DNA of 64,000 bases from JAAFHZ01 sp964247085 (GTDB taxonomy: Bacteria > Cyanobacteriota > Cyanobacteriia > Cyanobacteriales > Chamaesiphonaceae): positions 29,186-93,185 of the forward strand of contig CAXTSX010000009.1 in assembly GCA_964247085.1 (NCBI GenBank). Direction: 5' to 3'. A program made the translations under genes and the position numbers. Below are positions 27,578 through 36,909 of the stretch, one piece after another (the first letter of the stretch is position 1; every line of letters begins with the position of its first letter). The notes under the pieces are model-generated. The model was not told the origin of the DNA and did no database searches. It saw nothing but the letters and a program-made list of their open reading frames with translations.

Positions 27578-27850
27578 AAACTATGGGGGGCTATAGGGTC
27601 AGCAAAATGCTAAGCTGGCGAGGATAGGTCGTTAATATATAGAGCAGATGCTAATCAAATCTCTAGGAACACTGTCTTTATACTATATATGATTCTAAAC
27701 TTACGCTTGGTTCTAGTCTAGATATACGACTGATGGCCAGACGATCGACATAAATCCCACAATATTGATTGAACATTCTATAAAAGACATCCATACCTGT
27801 TACAAATCTATTTCGCAGCCACTAAATCCTATTATCTCCTAATCTGATCC

Positions 27851-30187
27851 ATGTCCCAGAATGACTTCCTTGCAGTTTTAAACTCTTCCCAGCGCCAAGC
27901 CGTGGAACATTTCTGTGGAGCCTTATTGGTGGTGGCTGGGGCTGGTTCCGGCAAGACTCGGGCTTTGACTTATCGGATTGCCAATTTAATTTTGACCCAT
28001 CGAGTTGATCCCGAGAATGTTTTGGCGGTAACTTTTACCAACAAAGCCGCTCGGGAAATGAAAGAGCGGATCGAAGCATTATTCGCCCAAAGATACGCCC
28101 TGGAAAAATTTGGGAAGCCGCTCAGCGCTCTACCACCAGCCGAGCAAACCCGGGTCAGATCTCACATCTATAAAACCTATATCAAACGGTTGTGGGTCGG
28201 CACTTTTCATGGTTTGCTAGGTAAAATTTTACGTTTTGATATCGAAAAATACGTCGATGACAAAGGACGACAGTGGCAAAAGAATTTTACGATCTTTGAT
28301 GATAGTGACTGCCAAGGGGCTATTAAACAGATTGTCACCAAACATCTCAACTTGGACGAGAAAAACTTTGAACCACGCGCCGTGCGCTATGCGATTAGCA
28401 ATGCTAAAAATAAAGCCCTGTCGCCAGATGAATATGCCCGTACTCAAGAAGACTACAAAGGGCGGGTGATTGCCGAAGTCTATAAGCTCTATCAAGATTT
28501 CCTGTGCCAGAATAACGCCTTGGATTTTGATGATTTGTTGCTGGTGCCGGTTAAATTATTTCAGCAAAATCCCCAAATCTTAAACTACTGGCACCAAAAA
28601 TTTCAGCATATTTTAGTGGATGAGTATCAAGATACCAATCAAACCCAGTATCAATTAATTCAGCTATTAGCAACCAATGGGGTTAGTGCTCAAGAATTTG
28701 CTGGGTGGCAGAATCGATCGATCTTTGTGGTGGGAGATGCTGATCAGTCCATTTATTCTTTTCGGATGGCCGATTTCACCATTTTGATGAACTTCCAATC
28801 TGACTTTGGGGATGGTCTGCACGATGATGACACCCGCACCATGGTGAAGCTGGAAGAAAACTATCGATCGCGTGCCAATATCCTCCAAGCTGCTAACGAA
28901 TTAATTCAGAACAACACTCAGCGTATTGATAAAGTCCTGAAAGCTACTAGAGAAGCGGGAGAGCCGATTTATCTGTATCAGGCCGATACCGAGATTTTAG
29001 AAGCAGAATTTGTAGTAGATAAAATTTTGGAGCAAACCCGCGAGAACGAAGAGCTAGAGTGGAGTAACTTTGCTGTTTTATATCGTACCAATGCCCAGTC
29101 TCGTCCGATCGAAGATTGCTTAGTGCGTAGTGGTATTCCCTACCAAATTGTCGGCGGCCTTCGTTTCTACGATCGCAAGGAAATTAAAGATGTGGTTTGC
29201 TATTTACGAGTAATCAATAACCCGGATGACACCGTCAGTATGTTGCGCGTGATCAACACCCCCCGGCGGGGCGTAGGACAAGCCACGATCGATAACTTGC
29301 AAAATGCCGCCCAGCAAATGGGAATGCCCTTGTGGGAAATTATCAATGACGAAACTTCGGTAAAAACCTTGGCTGGCAGATCAGCCAAAGGCGTGTTGAA
29401 TTTTGTGGAAATCATCAATAAGTATCGCCAGGAAATGGCCACTAGTCCGGTCACTGCAGTGCTAGCCGGGGTGTTAGCCGATTCTGGTTATGTGCAAGAA
29501 CTGCACCTGCAGGGCACTGATGAAGCAGCCGATCGCTTACAAAATGTCCAGGAACTAATGAACGCGGCCACTCAGTTTCAGGAAGAAACCGAAGAAGCGA
29601 CCTTGGAGAATTTTTTAACGACTAAAGCGCTCAGTTCGGACTTAGATAACTTGGACGACAAAAAGGCCGTGTCACTAATGACCTTGCATTCCTCGAAAGG
29701 TTTGGAGTTCCCGATCGTCTTTTTGGTGGGGCTAGAAGAGGGACTATTTCCGAACTATCGATCGCTCAACGATCCGGCATCCCTGGAGGAAGAACGGCGG
29801 CTGTGTTATGTGGGCATTACCCGCGCTCAGGAACTACTGTATATTTCCTATGCGCGTGCCCGGCGCTTATACGGTCAGCGGGAACCGGCAGTGTCATCGC
29901 AGTTTCTAACCGAATTACCGCGCGAACTGTTGCAAAGTAACCAGATTGGGAAAATGCGTCCCCGGGTCACACCGCCTACTGCCGCCGAGAAAAAACAAGC
30001 CGCCGAGGCACCACCTCAAGTTTGGACGGTGGGCGAAAAGGTCTTGCATGGCACCTTTGGCGTCGGGGAAATCACCCATGTTTTTGGATCCGATCGCAAG
30101 GTTTCGGTAGCAGTGAAGTTTGTGGGAGTGGGTCCCAAGGTTTTGGAACCCCGGGCTACAGGTTTACGTAAAATTTCTAAAGTGTAG
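27851..30187 (+). CDS. pcrA: DNA helicase PcrA/UvrD-type
   Basis: Superfamily 1A 3'-5' helicase of 778 residues for repair and replication restart. LNSSQRQAVEH (Q motif), GAGSGKT (30-36), FTNKAAREMKERI (motif Ia), VDEYQDTN (motif II), GDADQSIYSFR (motif III), LEENYRS (motif IV) and VSLMTLHSSKGLEF (motif V) are in order. The last 60 residues (VLHGTFGVGEITHVFG) are the Tudor-like domain that binds RNA polymerase in PcrA. The typical length is about 730-780. Confidence 0.95.
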   Translation: MSQNDFLAVLNSSQRQAVEHFCGALLVVAGAGSGKTRALTYRIANLILTHRVDPENVLAVTFTNKAAREMKERIEALFAQRYALEKFGKPLSALPPAEQTRVRSHIYKTYIKRLWVGTFHGLLGKILRFDIEKYVDDKGRQWQKNFTIFDDSDCQGAIKQIVTKHLNLDEKNFEPRAVRYAISNAKNKALSPDEYARTQEDYKGRVIAEVYKLYQDFLCQNNALDFDDLLLVPVKLFQQNPQILNYWHQKFQHILVDEYQDTNQTQYQLIQLLATNGVSAQEFAGWQNRSIFVVGDADQSIYSFRMADFTILMNFQSDFGDGLHDDDTRTMVKLEENYRSRANILQAANELIQNNTQRIDKVLKATREAGEPIYLYQADTEILEAEFVVDKILEQTRENEELEWSNFAVLYRTNAQSRPIEDCLVRSGIPYQIVGGLRFYDRKEIKDVVCYLRVINNPDDTVSMLRVINTPRRGVGQATIDNLQNAAQQMGMPLWEIINDETSVKTLAGRSAKGVLNFVEIINKYRQEMATSPVTAVLAGVLADSGYVQELHLQGTDEAADRLQNVQELMNAATQFQEETEEATLENFLTTKALSSDLDNLDDKKAVSLMTLHSSKGLEFPIVFLVGLEEGLFPNYRSLNDPASLEEERRLCYVGITRAQELLYISYARARRLYGQREPAVSSQFLTELPRELLQSNQIGKMRPRVTPPTAAEKKQAAEAPPQVWTVGEKVLHGTFGVGEITHVFGSDRKVSVAVKFVGVGPKVLEPRATGLRKISKV

Positions 30188-30206
30188 TTACAACTATTGA
30201 GGTAAT

Positions 30207-30386
30207 ATGAGCGAAAATCTGGCCTGGTATATTATTAAAGTCGCTGATGGCACTTGTGAAATCACTGCGGAGGATTTTGACCTTACAACTACCACAACCA
30301 AGTGGGGTCCTTATGCTACGAGGGAAGAAGCGATCGCTAAACGGGTTGGCTTAATTCGAGCTGGGAAATGTCAGCCTGTGCAATAA
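30207..30386 (+). CDS. 59-residue conserved cyanobacterial protein
   Basis: Small gene 19 bp behind pcrA with an AGGTAAT leader. The product begins with MSENLAWYIIKVADGTCEI and ends GPYATREEAIAKRVGLIRAGKCQPVQ. The WYIIK...GTCEI and KWGPY...EEAIAKRVGLIRAGKCQP pattern occurs in many cyanobacterial genomes as a small protein of unknown function that is sometimes misnamed a DDE transposase family protein. No catalytic motif is visible. Co-transcription with pcrA is likely. Confidence 0.8.
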   Translation: MSENLAWYIIKVADGTCEITAEDFDLTTTTTKWGPYATREEAIAKRVGLIRAGKCQPVQ

Positions 30387-30449
30387 TTTAGGCTAATCAT
30401 TGCTACATTTCCATTTCAACTCAACTCGCCTAAAAATATATCGATCGAA

Positions 30450-31082
30450 CTACTCTCCCACTGCTTCTGCTGGTGTTTGATCGACTAACCCCGCAGTCTT
30501 TGTTTCCTTTCCTGGCACTGCAAATATCGCCTTTGCCAACACCCCATTACCAATATTCAGCGCCAACGAGCTATGAATAATCACAAAAATAATAAAAGTC
30601 GGCACCGCCAAGAAGTGAATAATCCGTAGCGATTGCCAATCCCCAAACCACTCCGTCAGCCAATAGAACTGCGCCGGTTGATACATTGCTAAACCCGTGG
30701 CGATCGATAGCAACAACACCGGAATAATGATCGTATAGGCCAAGCGGTGCCAAGCAAACCGCCGTCGCTGCGGATTTTTACTAGCTTGCAAAGCCTTCAG
30801 ATCTTGCTTTTGCACAAAATAATGCCGCCAGCGCTGACTAAACAATACATATAAACCATAGGCCAGTAGATTCAGGCCAAAAATCCACATCAGTGTAAAG
30901 TGCCAATTGCGAGCACCAGCTAGCCAGCCCCCCAGCAAAAATATGCCTGGTAGATGAAAACCCTCTCGGCCACCAAAGACCGGATTAGCATTATAAATTT
31001 GCAGGCCACTGCCGATCATCCCCCACAGAGCGATCAAATTAAGCCAATGAAAAATGCGGACAGGTAAGGGTCTAACGATCAT
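30450..31082 (-). CDS. b-type cytochrome of the cytochrome b561/hydrogenase-cytochrome family
   Basis: Membrane protein of 210 residues with four helices and histidines placed for two haems: RIFHWLNLIAL (helix 1), NWHFTLMW (helix 2), FAWHRLAYTIIIP (helix 3), and IIHFLAVPTFIIFVIIHSSLAL (helix 4). Relatives (NiFe-hydrogenase cytochrome b, YedZ-like or thiosulfate-reductase subunits) pass electrons to or from a periplasmic redox partner; no partner is adjacent. Its start overlaps the upstream transglycosylase stop by 4 bp (ATGA), so translation is coupled. Confidence 0.8.
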   Translation of the reverse strand: MIVRPLPVRIFHWLNLIALWGMIGSGLQIYNANPVFGGREGFHLPGIFLLGGWLAGARNWHFTLMWIFGLNLLAYGLYVLFSQRWRHYFVQKQDLKALQASKNPQRRRFAWHRLAYTIIIPVLLLSIATGLAMYQPAQFYWLTEWFGDWQSLRIIHFLAVPTFIIFVIIHSSLALNIGNGVLAKAIFAVPGKETKTAGLVDQTPAEAVGE

Positions 31083-33256
31083 AATTTTGTGGGAGTTGGG
31101 GCAGAGTCGGCCAGAAATTTAGACATTTTTTGCGAGATATTTGGATTGTAAGTCCGTAGATAGTTCCAGTAGTTGCCCAATACATTGCGGACATAGCCTT
31201 GGGTTTCATCAAAGGGAATTCTTTCAACAAATTCATCGGGATCGGTAATGCCCAGTTCTGTCACCCATTTGCTGACATTGCCAGGGCCAGCATTGTAGCC
31301 AGCAACGGCTAAGAGGGAATTATTTTTTTCTAGATCATGAACAAAGGCTAGATACCAAGTACCTAACTTGATATTATCAGCCGGATTAGTGAGGGAATAG
31401 GTAGGTAATTTGATTTTGGCGGCAGCAAACTGAGCGGTGGGAGGAATCACTTGCATCAGTCCCAAGGCTCCCACACTGGATTGAGTTTCTGGATCAAATT
31501 TAGATTCTTGACGGGTAATGCTAATGACCAGCAGGGGATTCATTTTTTGTTGGCTGGCTGCAGCTTGGATATCTTCTAGATAGGCTAAGGGATAAAGCGC
31601 TGACCAATGATTGGGATGTTGGCGGACAAGGCGATACTGTTCCTGCTCGGCGGGCAATTCGCGTTTTTCTAGTTGCGAAACCTTAGCTAGAGCTAATTGA
31701 TAACGCTCTAAGCCCTTGAGCAGCAATCCTTCGGTAAATTGCTCGGTTACGGAATAATGGCCTTGATCGGGAAATTCATTTTGCCATAATATCCAGGCAT
31801 CGCGATAGGCACCAATTTGGTATAGCTCCTTGAGTTCGGCGGAGCCGATCGGTAGTGGCCGGTTAGCCTGATTTTTTTGGATTGGTGGGGTGAGCGATCG
31901 AATCGTGGCAAAATCTCCCACATCCCAACCCAAATATTTAGCGGCTCGCCAACTGTAGTAGGACTGAGTGTACTTCGAGAGGGTATAGGTAAATGCTGTT
32001 TTGGCATCTTCTTCTCGTCCCAAGAGCTGTGCCCATTTGCCAATCCAAAAAGAGGCGCGGGCACTGTAGCGGTTATCGGGAATATTATTACTGATGATCG
32101 ATTTGGCAATAGTCCAGGCTTTAGCATAGTTTTTTTGAGCGGCTTGGGCTAAGGCGCGTTCCCAACGCAGACCAGCAGCGGCTTCCGACTTAGGAAACCT
32201 CTGGATAATTTCGGCTTCGATCTGTTGGACAGCGGCCTGGTTTTTTTCGAGGAGTACAGCTTTACGGGCTAAGGCCGTGGCGGCTAGCGGTGAATCGCTC
32301 TGGGGAATCAGTTTATCTAGGTAAGAAATGGCCTCGGCATGATTGGCCGACAATTCAGCTAATTCCAGCAGGGCTTGGTCAGCTTCGGAGGATTGGCGAT
32401 GTTTGGCTACTAATTCTTGGTAAGCCGTCTTGGCGGCAGGTATTTTTTGGATGCCTCGGGCAGTTTGACCAAGTAACAGCAAGTTTTCAGCAGTTTGCGG
32501 CGATCGATTAAGGGCGACAGTGGCTCGTTCGGGCAAGCCATTTTTCAAATAGGTTTCAGCCAGTAGCCGCCAGTGATCGGGCTGGAGTTTATTGATGTGC
32601 TCTGTACTAAGCCCATCGGCAATCTCTAATCCTTTGCGGGTGCGGGTGCCCCCATTGCGCAGATAGGTCAGCATCAAATCGACATTGCTGGGATTGCGAT
32701 CGATCATATTTTGGAGAATAGTCAAAGAGCGGGGATAGTACGGAAATTTCTTGAGAGCCTGTTCCCAGAACTTCTCATCTTGGTGACCTAAGCGCTCCCA
32801 AGCTTCTACCACCACTGGCGAATTACTATAGCTAGTTGCTAATTGAGTCAAGTTCTGGTTGACCGCCGCTTTCTTCCCTACTAGCTCGTAGGCCACCGCT
32901 CTTTTGAAGACAATGTGCGGAGCCAACAACGGATATTCTTTTTCCAAATTATCCAGATACTTCAGTGCTTGAGAACCCTGCTCTTGCTGAATTAAATCAT
33001 TGGCCAGGACATATTTGGCTCGGTTAACTTCTAGTGAATTACCTTGTTGGGCAATAATATCGCTCAAGCTTTGGGCGCGATCGATTGCCGGGAGAGCGGC
33101 GAGTTGCAGTACTGGCGAATGTTGTGGATCATACTTTAATCCCAATAGTGCTTTGGTGCGTGGAAAGAAAGTAAAAATAGCTGCTCCTAATAATCCCAGC
33201 AAAAGCAAACGCAAAAAAAAAGGACGTCTTCTGCGCTTTTTCATAGCGTTTTGCAT
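31079..33256 (-). CDS. slt: soluble lytic murein transglycosylase (Slt-type)
   Basis: Cell-wall enzyme of 725 residues cutting the glycan strand to 1,6-anhydro-muropeptides. A basic start (MKKRRRRP) and one hydrophobic segment (15-32) make a signal anchor. Residues about 50-540 are a helical superhelix of TPR-like units (the Slt70 U-ring), and the SLT domain lies about 565-690 with catalytic Glu584 in RQESKFDP, then GALGLMQVIP and AVAGYNAGPGNV. It overlaps the cytochrome b gene, an unexpected pairing. Confidence 0.93.
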   Translation of the reverse strand: MQNAMKKRRRRPFFLRLLLLGLLGAAIFTFFPRTKALLGLKYDPQHSPVLQLAALPAIDRAQSLSDIIAQQGNSLEVNRAKYVLANDLIQQEQGSQALKYLDNLEKEYPLLAPHIVFKRAVAYELVGKKAAVNQNLTQLATSYSNSPVVVEAWERLGHQDEKFWEQALKKFPYYPRSLTILQNMIDRNPSNVDLMLTYLRNGGTRTRKGLEIADGLSTEHINKLQPDHWRLLAETYLKNGLPERATVALNRSPQTAENLLLLGQTARGIQKIPAAKTAYQELVAKHRQSSEADQALLELAELSANHAEAISYLDKLIPQSDSPLAATALARKAVLLEKNQAAVQQIEAEIIQRFPKSEAAAGLRWERALAQAAQKNYAKAWTIAKSIISNNIPDNRYSARASFWIGKWAQLLGREEDAKTAFTYTLSKYTQSYYSWRAAKYLGWDVGDFATIRSLTPPIQKNQANRPLPIGSAELKELYQIGAYRDAWILWQNEFPDQGHYSVTEQFTEGLLLKGLERYQLALAKVSQLEKRELPAEQEQYRLVRQHPNHWSALYPLAYLEDIQAAASQQKMNPLLVISITRQESKFDPETQSSVGALGLMQVIPPTAQFAAAKIKLPTYSLTNPADNIKLGTWYLAFVHDLEKNNSLLAVAGYNAGPGNVSKWVTELGITDPDEFVERIPFDETQGYVRNVLGNYWNYLRTYNPNISQKMSKFLADSAPTPTKL

Positions 33257-33355
33257 GGTTGATAAAGTTTAAGCAGGTTTCTATTATGATAACGTGGGAT
33301 GCCGATCGTTCCAATTGGGGGATCTCCTTTTCGTCGGGCACAGAGTAACCGTAAT

Positions 33356-36300
33356 TTAAGGACCAAGCCATTTTTCAATCATTTGCTGCAACTGCTCAAT
33401 CTTCACTGGTTTAGAAAGAAAATCATTCATGCCGACCGATAAGGCATATTCCATATCCGATTCCATCACGCTGGCAGTCAAGGCAATAATTACGGTTTGT
33501 TGACTGTGTGAGGCGGGTAATTGACGAATGGCTTCAGTGGTGGTGTAACCATCTAGAATCGGCATATGGCAGTCCATCAAAATCAATTCATAGTATTTAT
33601 GATTGATTTTGTCTAAAACTTCTTGGCCGTTATTAGCCACATCTACCTGATAACCGAGCTTAGCTAGCTGCCGCAGGGCAACTTTTTGATTTATTTTGTT
33701 ATCCTCAGCCAGCAGGATATTAACATGGGTCAGGGTGTTGTTGGAGCGCAGCGTACCAGAGTCGGAGCGCAGCGGCCCCGAGTCAGGTTGCTCTAATAAA
33801 TCTTCACTGTTGTCGATCGGAGAGCTATAGGTTAATTTTTCTTGTAATGAATTATTTAGTCGCAAAGGCTTGATCGGCTTAAACAGGTAGCTGACCCGAT
33901 CGCCTAATTTGGTTTGGGCTGATTCGTATCGATCGAAGGTGGTCATCAAAATCACCGGAATCTGCCGCTCCAGAATTTTTTCAATCAATTGATGAGATTC
34001 ACCTTTGCTCCAATCAATCACCGCAATTTGGGGCAAATAGTTAGCCAAAATATCTAGATCGAAAGTGCCGCTAATCGTCGGTACCATGCCCCACTGGCTG
34101 GCATTTTTAGCGAGAGACTGGAGCTGGTGTGGCCAGGTATCCACAATTAAAATTTTTACTTCCTGCAGGGTGTGATATTGAATCTGAGGGGGCATGGATA
34201 GGGGTATGAGTGGCACCTGAAACCAGAAGTTTGACCCTTGATCAAGGGTGCTTTCTAGACCAATTTCACCCTGCATCAGCTTGAGGAGTTGCTGACAAAT
34301 GGCCAGACCCAAACCAGTACCCCCATACTTACGAGTAGTGGAAACATCGGCCTGGGAAAAAGATTGAAAAATTTGCTCCTGATTGGCAGCAGAAATGCCA
34401 ATACCAGTATCCGCAATCGAAATTTTGATTTGGGATGGATCATTCACACTCGGTTGGACATCGATTGTGATGCCGCCTGTGTCGGTGAATTTAATGGCAT
34501 TGCCAATCAGATTAATCAGGATTTGGTTCAGGCGGGTGGGATCGCCTTTCACCGTCAATGGAGTGTGGGGACTAATCCAGTAACTTAAATGCAAACCCTT
34601 GTGGTGGGCACTATTCGCCAAAATTTCTACCACCTGTTCAATTAATTGCCGGAGATTGAAGGCGATCGATTCTAACTGCATCTCACCGGATTCCAGTTTT
34701 GAAAAATCTAAAATCTCATTAATAATCTTGAGTAAATGATCGGCACTCACCTGAATGGTCGAAACAAAGTCTTTTTGCTCATAGTTCAAAGGAGTTTCCA
34801 GCAACAGGTTAGTTAAACCTACCACCGCATTCATCGGAGTCCGAATTTCGTGACTCATATTAGCCAGAAAGGCACTTTTGATATTCGCCGCTGATTCAGC
34901 CAGTTGTCTAGCCTTGTTCAGGGCAATATTTTGTTTGGTTAGTTCGCGACGGCGCTTAATTTCCACATCCAGCATTAGCGACTGTAAACGCTTGCTCGCG
35001 GTGATTTCTTCAATAACTAGTAGCACTCCTGATACCACCGTCAGATCTAAGATATCTTTCCCATCATCAATATCTCGTTGCAGAGATTGCCAATTGAGTA
35101 ATGGCTCCACCTTTAACATAAAAAACTGTTCGCCGCGCTGGATTTCGTGGGGAGTAATGTAGTTGCAATTATTCAGACTATGGAGATAGGTTTGCCATTC
35201 TTCAGCACTCAACCATTGTGGAATTAAACACTGATCGATATTGTCACCGACATTAGTCTGTAGTAAACGAGCGGCGACTGGGTTGCAAAACCAAACAGTG
35301 CCATTCAGTTCAGTGGCCACTAGTCCCAAGGATAAGCTATGGGCAATGGCAGCTTGCGCTGATTGCGCTCGTCCAAAATCAGCTGCCATTGCGGCTAGTT
35401 TAGAAACCCTAGCAAAAGAGGGAAGATTGGGATGGTCTGATGGGGTCTTTTGATGATTAATTAGATCAATCTGGTGGGCTTGCCAAAGTTGTAGAATCTG
35501 TCGATCGATCAAAGAATCTATATGCAATTTTTCACTGAAAGTCACTGCCATGCCAGTAATACTCAAGAAGGCAATTGGTAATGCTACTAAGATTAAATAA
35601 TTGCAGTACAAGCCGATGGTGGCTAACAAGATCCAGCCGCCGATCATCAATAAAACAGCTACAAGTCGGCGGCCATGACTGTGATAGCTGAGTTGCCAAC
35701 TAAGCAGCGGGCTAAAGATGGCTAAGCCCAAGATGAATAGTGTTGTGGGATAAGACTGAAGACTTCTGTTTTGGAGAAGATTATCTACAACGGTGGCATG
35801 GAGGTAAACCTTATTACTGCTGCCATAGCGATCGAACGGTGTCCCCATTTGATCAATCCCTTTAGCCGTCACTCCCACCAATACAATCTTGTCATTTAAA
35901 AGATCAGACTGAAAATCCGGGCGCATCACATCGGCCACCGAATAGGTTTTGATACCTTGAGCGGAGCTACCCCAGTTAATTAATAGGTTGTTAGAAGTAA
36001 ATTTTGCCAATGCTGGGGGATGATACTGAGCAGCTTTCACCACCTCTATCCCTAGAGCATTCTGATTATTGTTGGGGCGTTTGAGGGGAATCGACAGGGC
36101 TACCCCATCAAAATCTTCATTGCTTTGGACATGACCCACTATTTTTTTTTGGAATGACGGGGATATAGGGTTGGATTTAATCGGAATCCCCTGGATATCC
36201 CAATCTGCCAGTACTACTTTATTGCCGTTGCTCATCTCTAGATCAAGAGCATTGTCATAAGTAAAGGGAAAGGTAAAACCAACTACTCGGGGATTGGATT

Positions 36301-36589
36301 GGCGAAGTTTTTTTAATAGTTTGACATAGCGGCTCCGGTCCCAGGGGAATTGTCCTTCCGCGCGCATACTAGCTTCATCGATCGCTACTACTACAATCCG
36401 ACTATCCAGCTGATGCGTCCCTCGCAGTCTGAATATTTGACGATAGGCTATTTGTTCAAAAGGTGCCCAGACTCCTAATTTTAATAGAGCAATGGTGAGC
36501 GCACCTGCTACTAGCCCAGGCACCCACCGCCACCGCGACTTGAGCAATGTCGCTAAAATTTTTTGATGGCTACGGCGATTTTGGAACAT
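33356..36589 (-). CDS. CHASE2 hybrid sensor histidine kinase / response regulator
   Basis: Sensor of 1077 residues. After a membrane helix (about 23-40) comes an extracytoplasmic CHASE2 domain (about 45-280; RIVVVAIDEASM, FPWDRSRYVKLL), then three helices (about 283-350), a PAS-like segment (about 410-530), HisKA with His580 in NMSHEIRTP, HATPase with NLIGNAIKF, DTGIG and GGTGLGL, a first REC domain (812-920) lacking the paired acids at its start but keeping Asp859 and Lys904, and a full REC domain with Asp1006 (LILMDCHMP). A short duplication (DSGPLRSDSGTLRSNN) links the REC domains. Its start overlaps the LuxR gene by 20 bp. Confidence 0.93.
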   Translation of the reverse strand: MFQNRRSHQKILATLLKSRWRWVPGLVAGALTIALLKLGVWAPFEQIAYRQIFRLRGTHQLDSRIVVVAIDEASMRAEGQFPWDRSRYVKLLKKLRQSNPRVVGFTFPFTYDNALDLEMSNGNKVVLADWDIQGIPIKSNPISPSFQKKIVGHVQSNEDFDGVALSIPLKRPNNNQNALGIEVVKAAQYHPPALAKFTSNNLLINWGSSAQGIKTYSVADVMRPDFQSDLLNDKIVLVGVTAKGIDQMGTPFDRYGSSNKVYLHATVVDNLLQNRSLQSYPTTLFILGLAIFSPLLSWQLSYHSHGRRLVAVLLMIGGWILLATIGLYCNYLILVALPIAFLSITGMAVTFSEKLHIDSLIDRQILQLWQAHQIDLINHQKTPSDHPNLPSFARVSKLAAMAADFGRAQSAQAAIAHSLSLGLVATELNGTVWFCNPVAARLLQTNVGDNIDQCLIPQWLSAEEWQTYLHSLNNCNYITPHEIQRGEQFFMLKVEPLLNWQSLQRDIDDGKDILDLTVVSGVLLVIEEITASKRLQSLMLDVEIKRRRELTKQNIALNKARQLAESAANIKSAFLANMSHEIRTPMNAVVGLTNLLLETPLNYEQKDFVSTIQVSADHLLKIINEILDFSKLESGEMQLESIAFNLRQLIEQVVEILANSAHHKGLHLSYWISPHTPLTVKGDPTRLNQILINLIGNAIKFTDTGGITIDVQPSVNDPSQIKISIADTGIGISAANQEQIFQSFSQADVSTTRKYGGTGLGLAICQQLLKLMQGEIGLESTLDQGSNFWFQVPLIPLSMPPQIQYHTLQEVKILIVDTWPHQLQSLAKNASQWGMVPTISGTFDLDILANYLPQIAVIDWSKGESHQLIEKILERQIPVILMTTFDRYESAQTKLGDRVSYLFKPIKPLRLNNSLQEKLTYSSPIDNSEDLLEQPDSGPLRSDSGTLRSNNTLTHVNILLAEDNKINQKVALRQLAKLGYQVDVANNGQEVLDKINHKYYELILMDCHMPILDGYTTTEAIRQLPASHSQQTVIIALTASVMESDMEYALSVGMNDFLSKPVKIEQLQQMIEKWLGP

Positions 36590-36839
36590 GGGGCAGGGTG
36601 CAACAATTCACTTCGTCGATACATACTTTTCCCCATTGCAGTGCCCAACGCACTAGTGAAACGCGGTTGTCTGTATCGGTTTTCCTGAGAATATTACTAA
36701 TGTGATTATCAACAGTTCTTTTGCTAATATCTAATTTATTGGCGATGTCTTCATTAGTCAGGCCATCAGCAATCAACGTAATAATTTCTATCTCTCGATC
36801 CGATAAATTTGTTGATGCCTGAACTTTAGAATCACTCAT
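36570..36839 (-). CDS. stand-alone LuxR/GerE-type DNA-binding regulator
   Basis: An 89-residue protein that is almost only a LuxR-type helix-turn-helix: LSDREIEIITLIADGLTNED, IANKLDISKRTVDNHIS and NILRKTDTDNRVSLV at residues 12-64. There is no receiver domain. The C-terminal tail has three cysteines (CIDEVNCC). Its end overlaps the start of the CHASE2 hybrid kinase by 20 bp, so it is the likely transcription output or autoregulator of that sensor, with signal transfer needing another protein or the kinase's own REC domains. Confidence 0.88.
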   Translation of the reverse strand: MSDSKVQASTNLSDREIEIITLIADGLTNEDIANKLDISKRTVDNHISNILRKTDTDNRVSLVRWALQWGKVCIDEVNCCTLPHVPKSP

Positions 36840-36909
36840 AACTGGTATATATACTCATCTATAATACTGTAAATTGTAACGGCTAATATTGCTAGCTGCC
36901 ATTTCTGTG

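Noticed and set aside
33740..33790. Short direct repeat GGAGCGCAGCG within the hybrid kinase considered as an inserted element
   Set aside because: Keeps the frame and lies in the flexible linker between REC domains; a simple slippage duplication.
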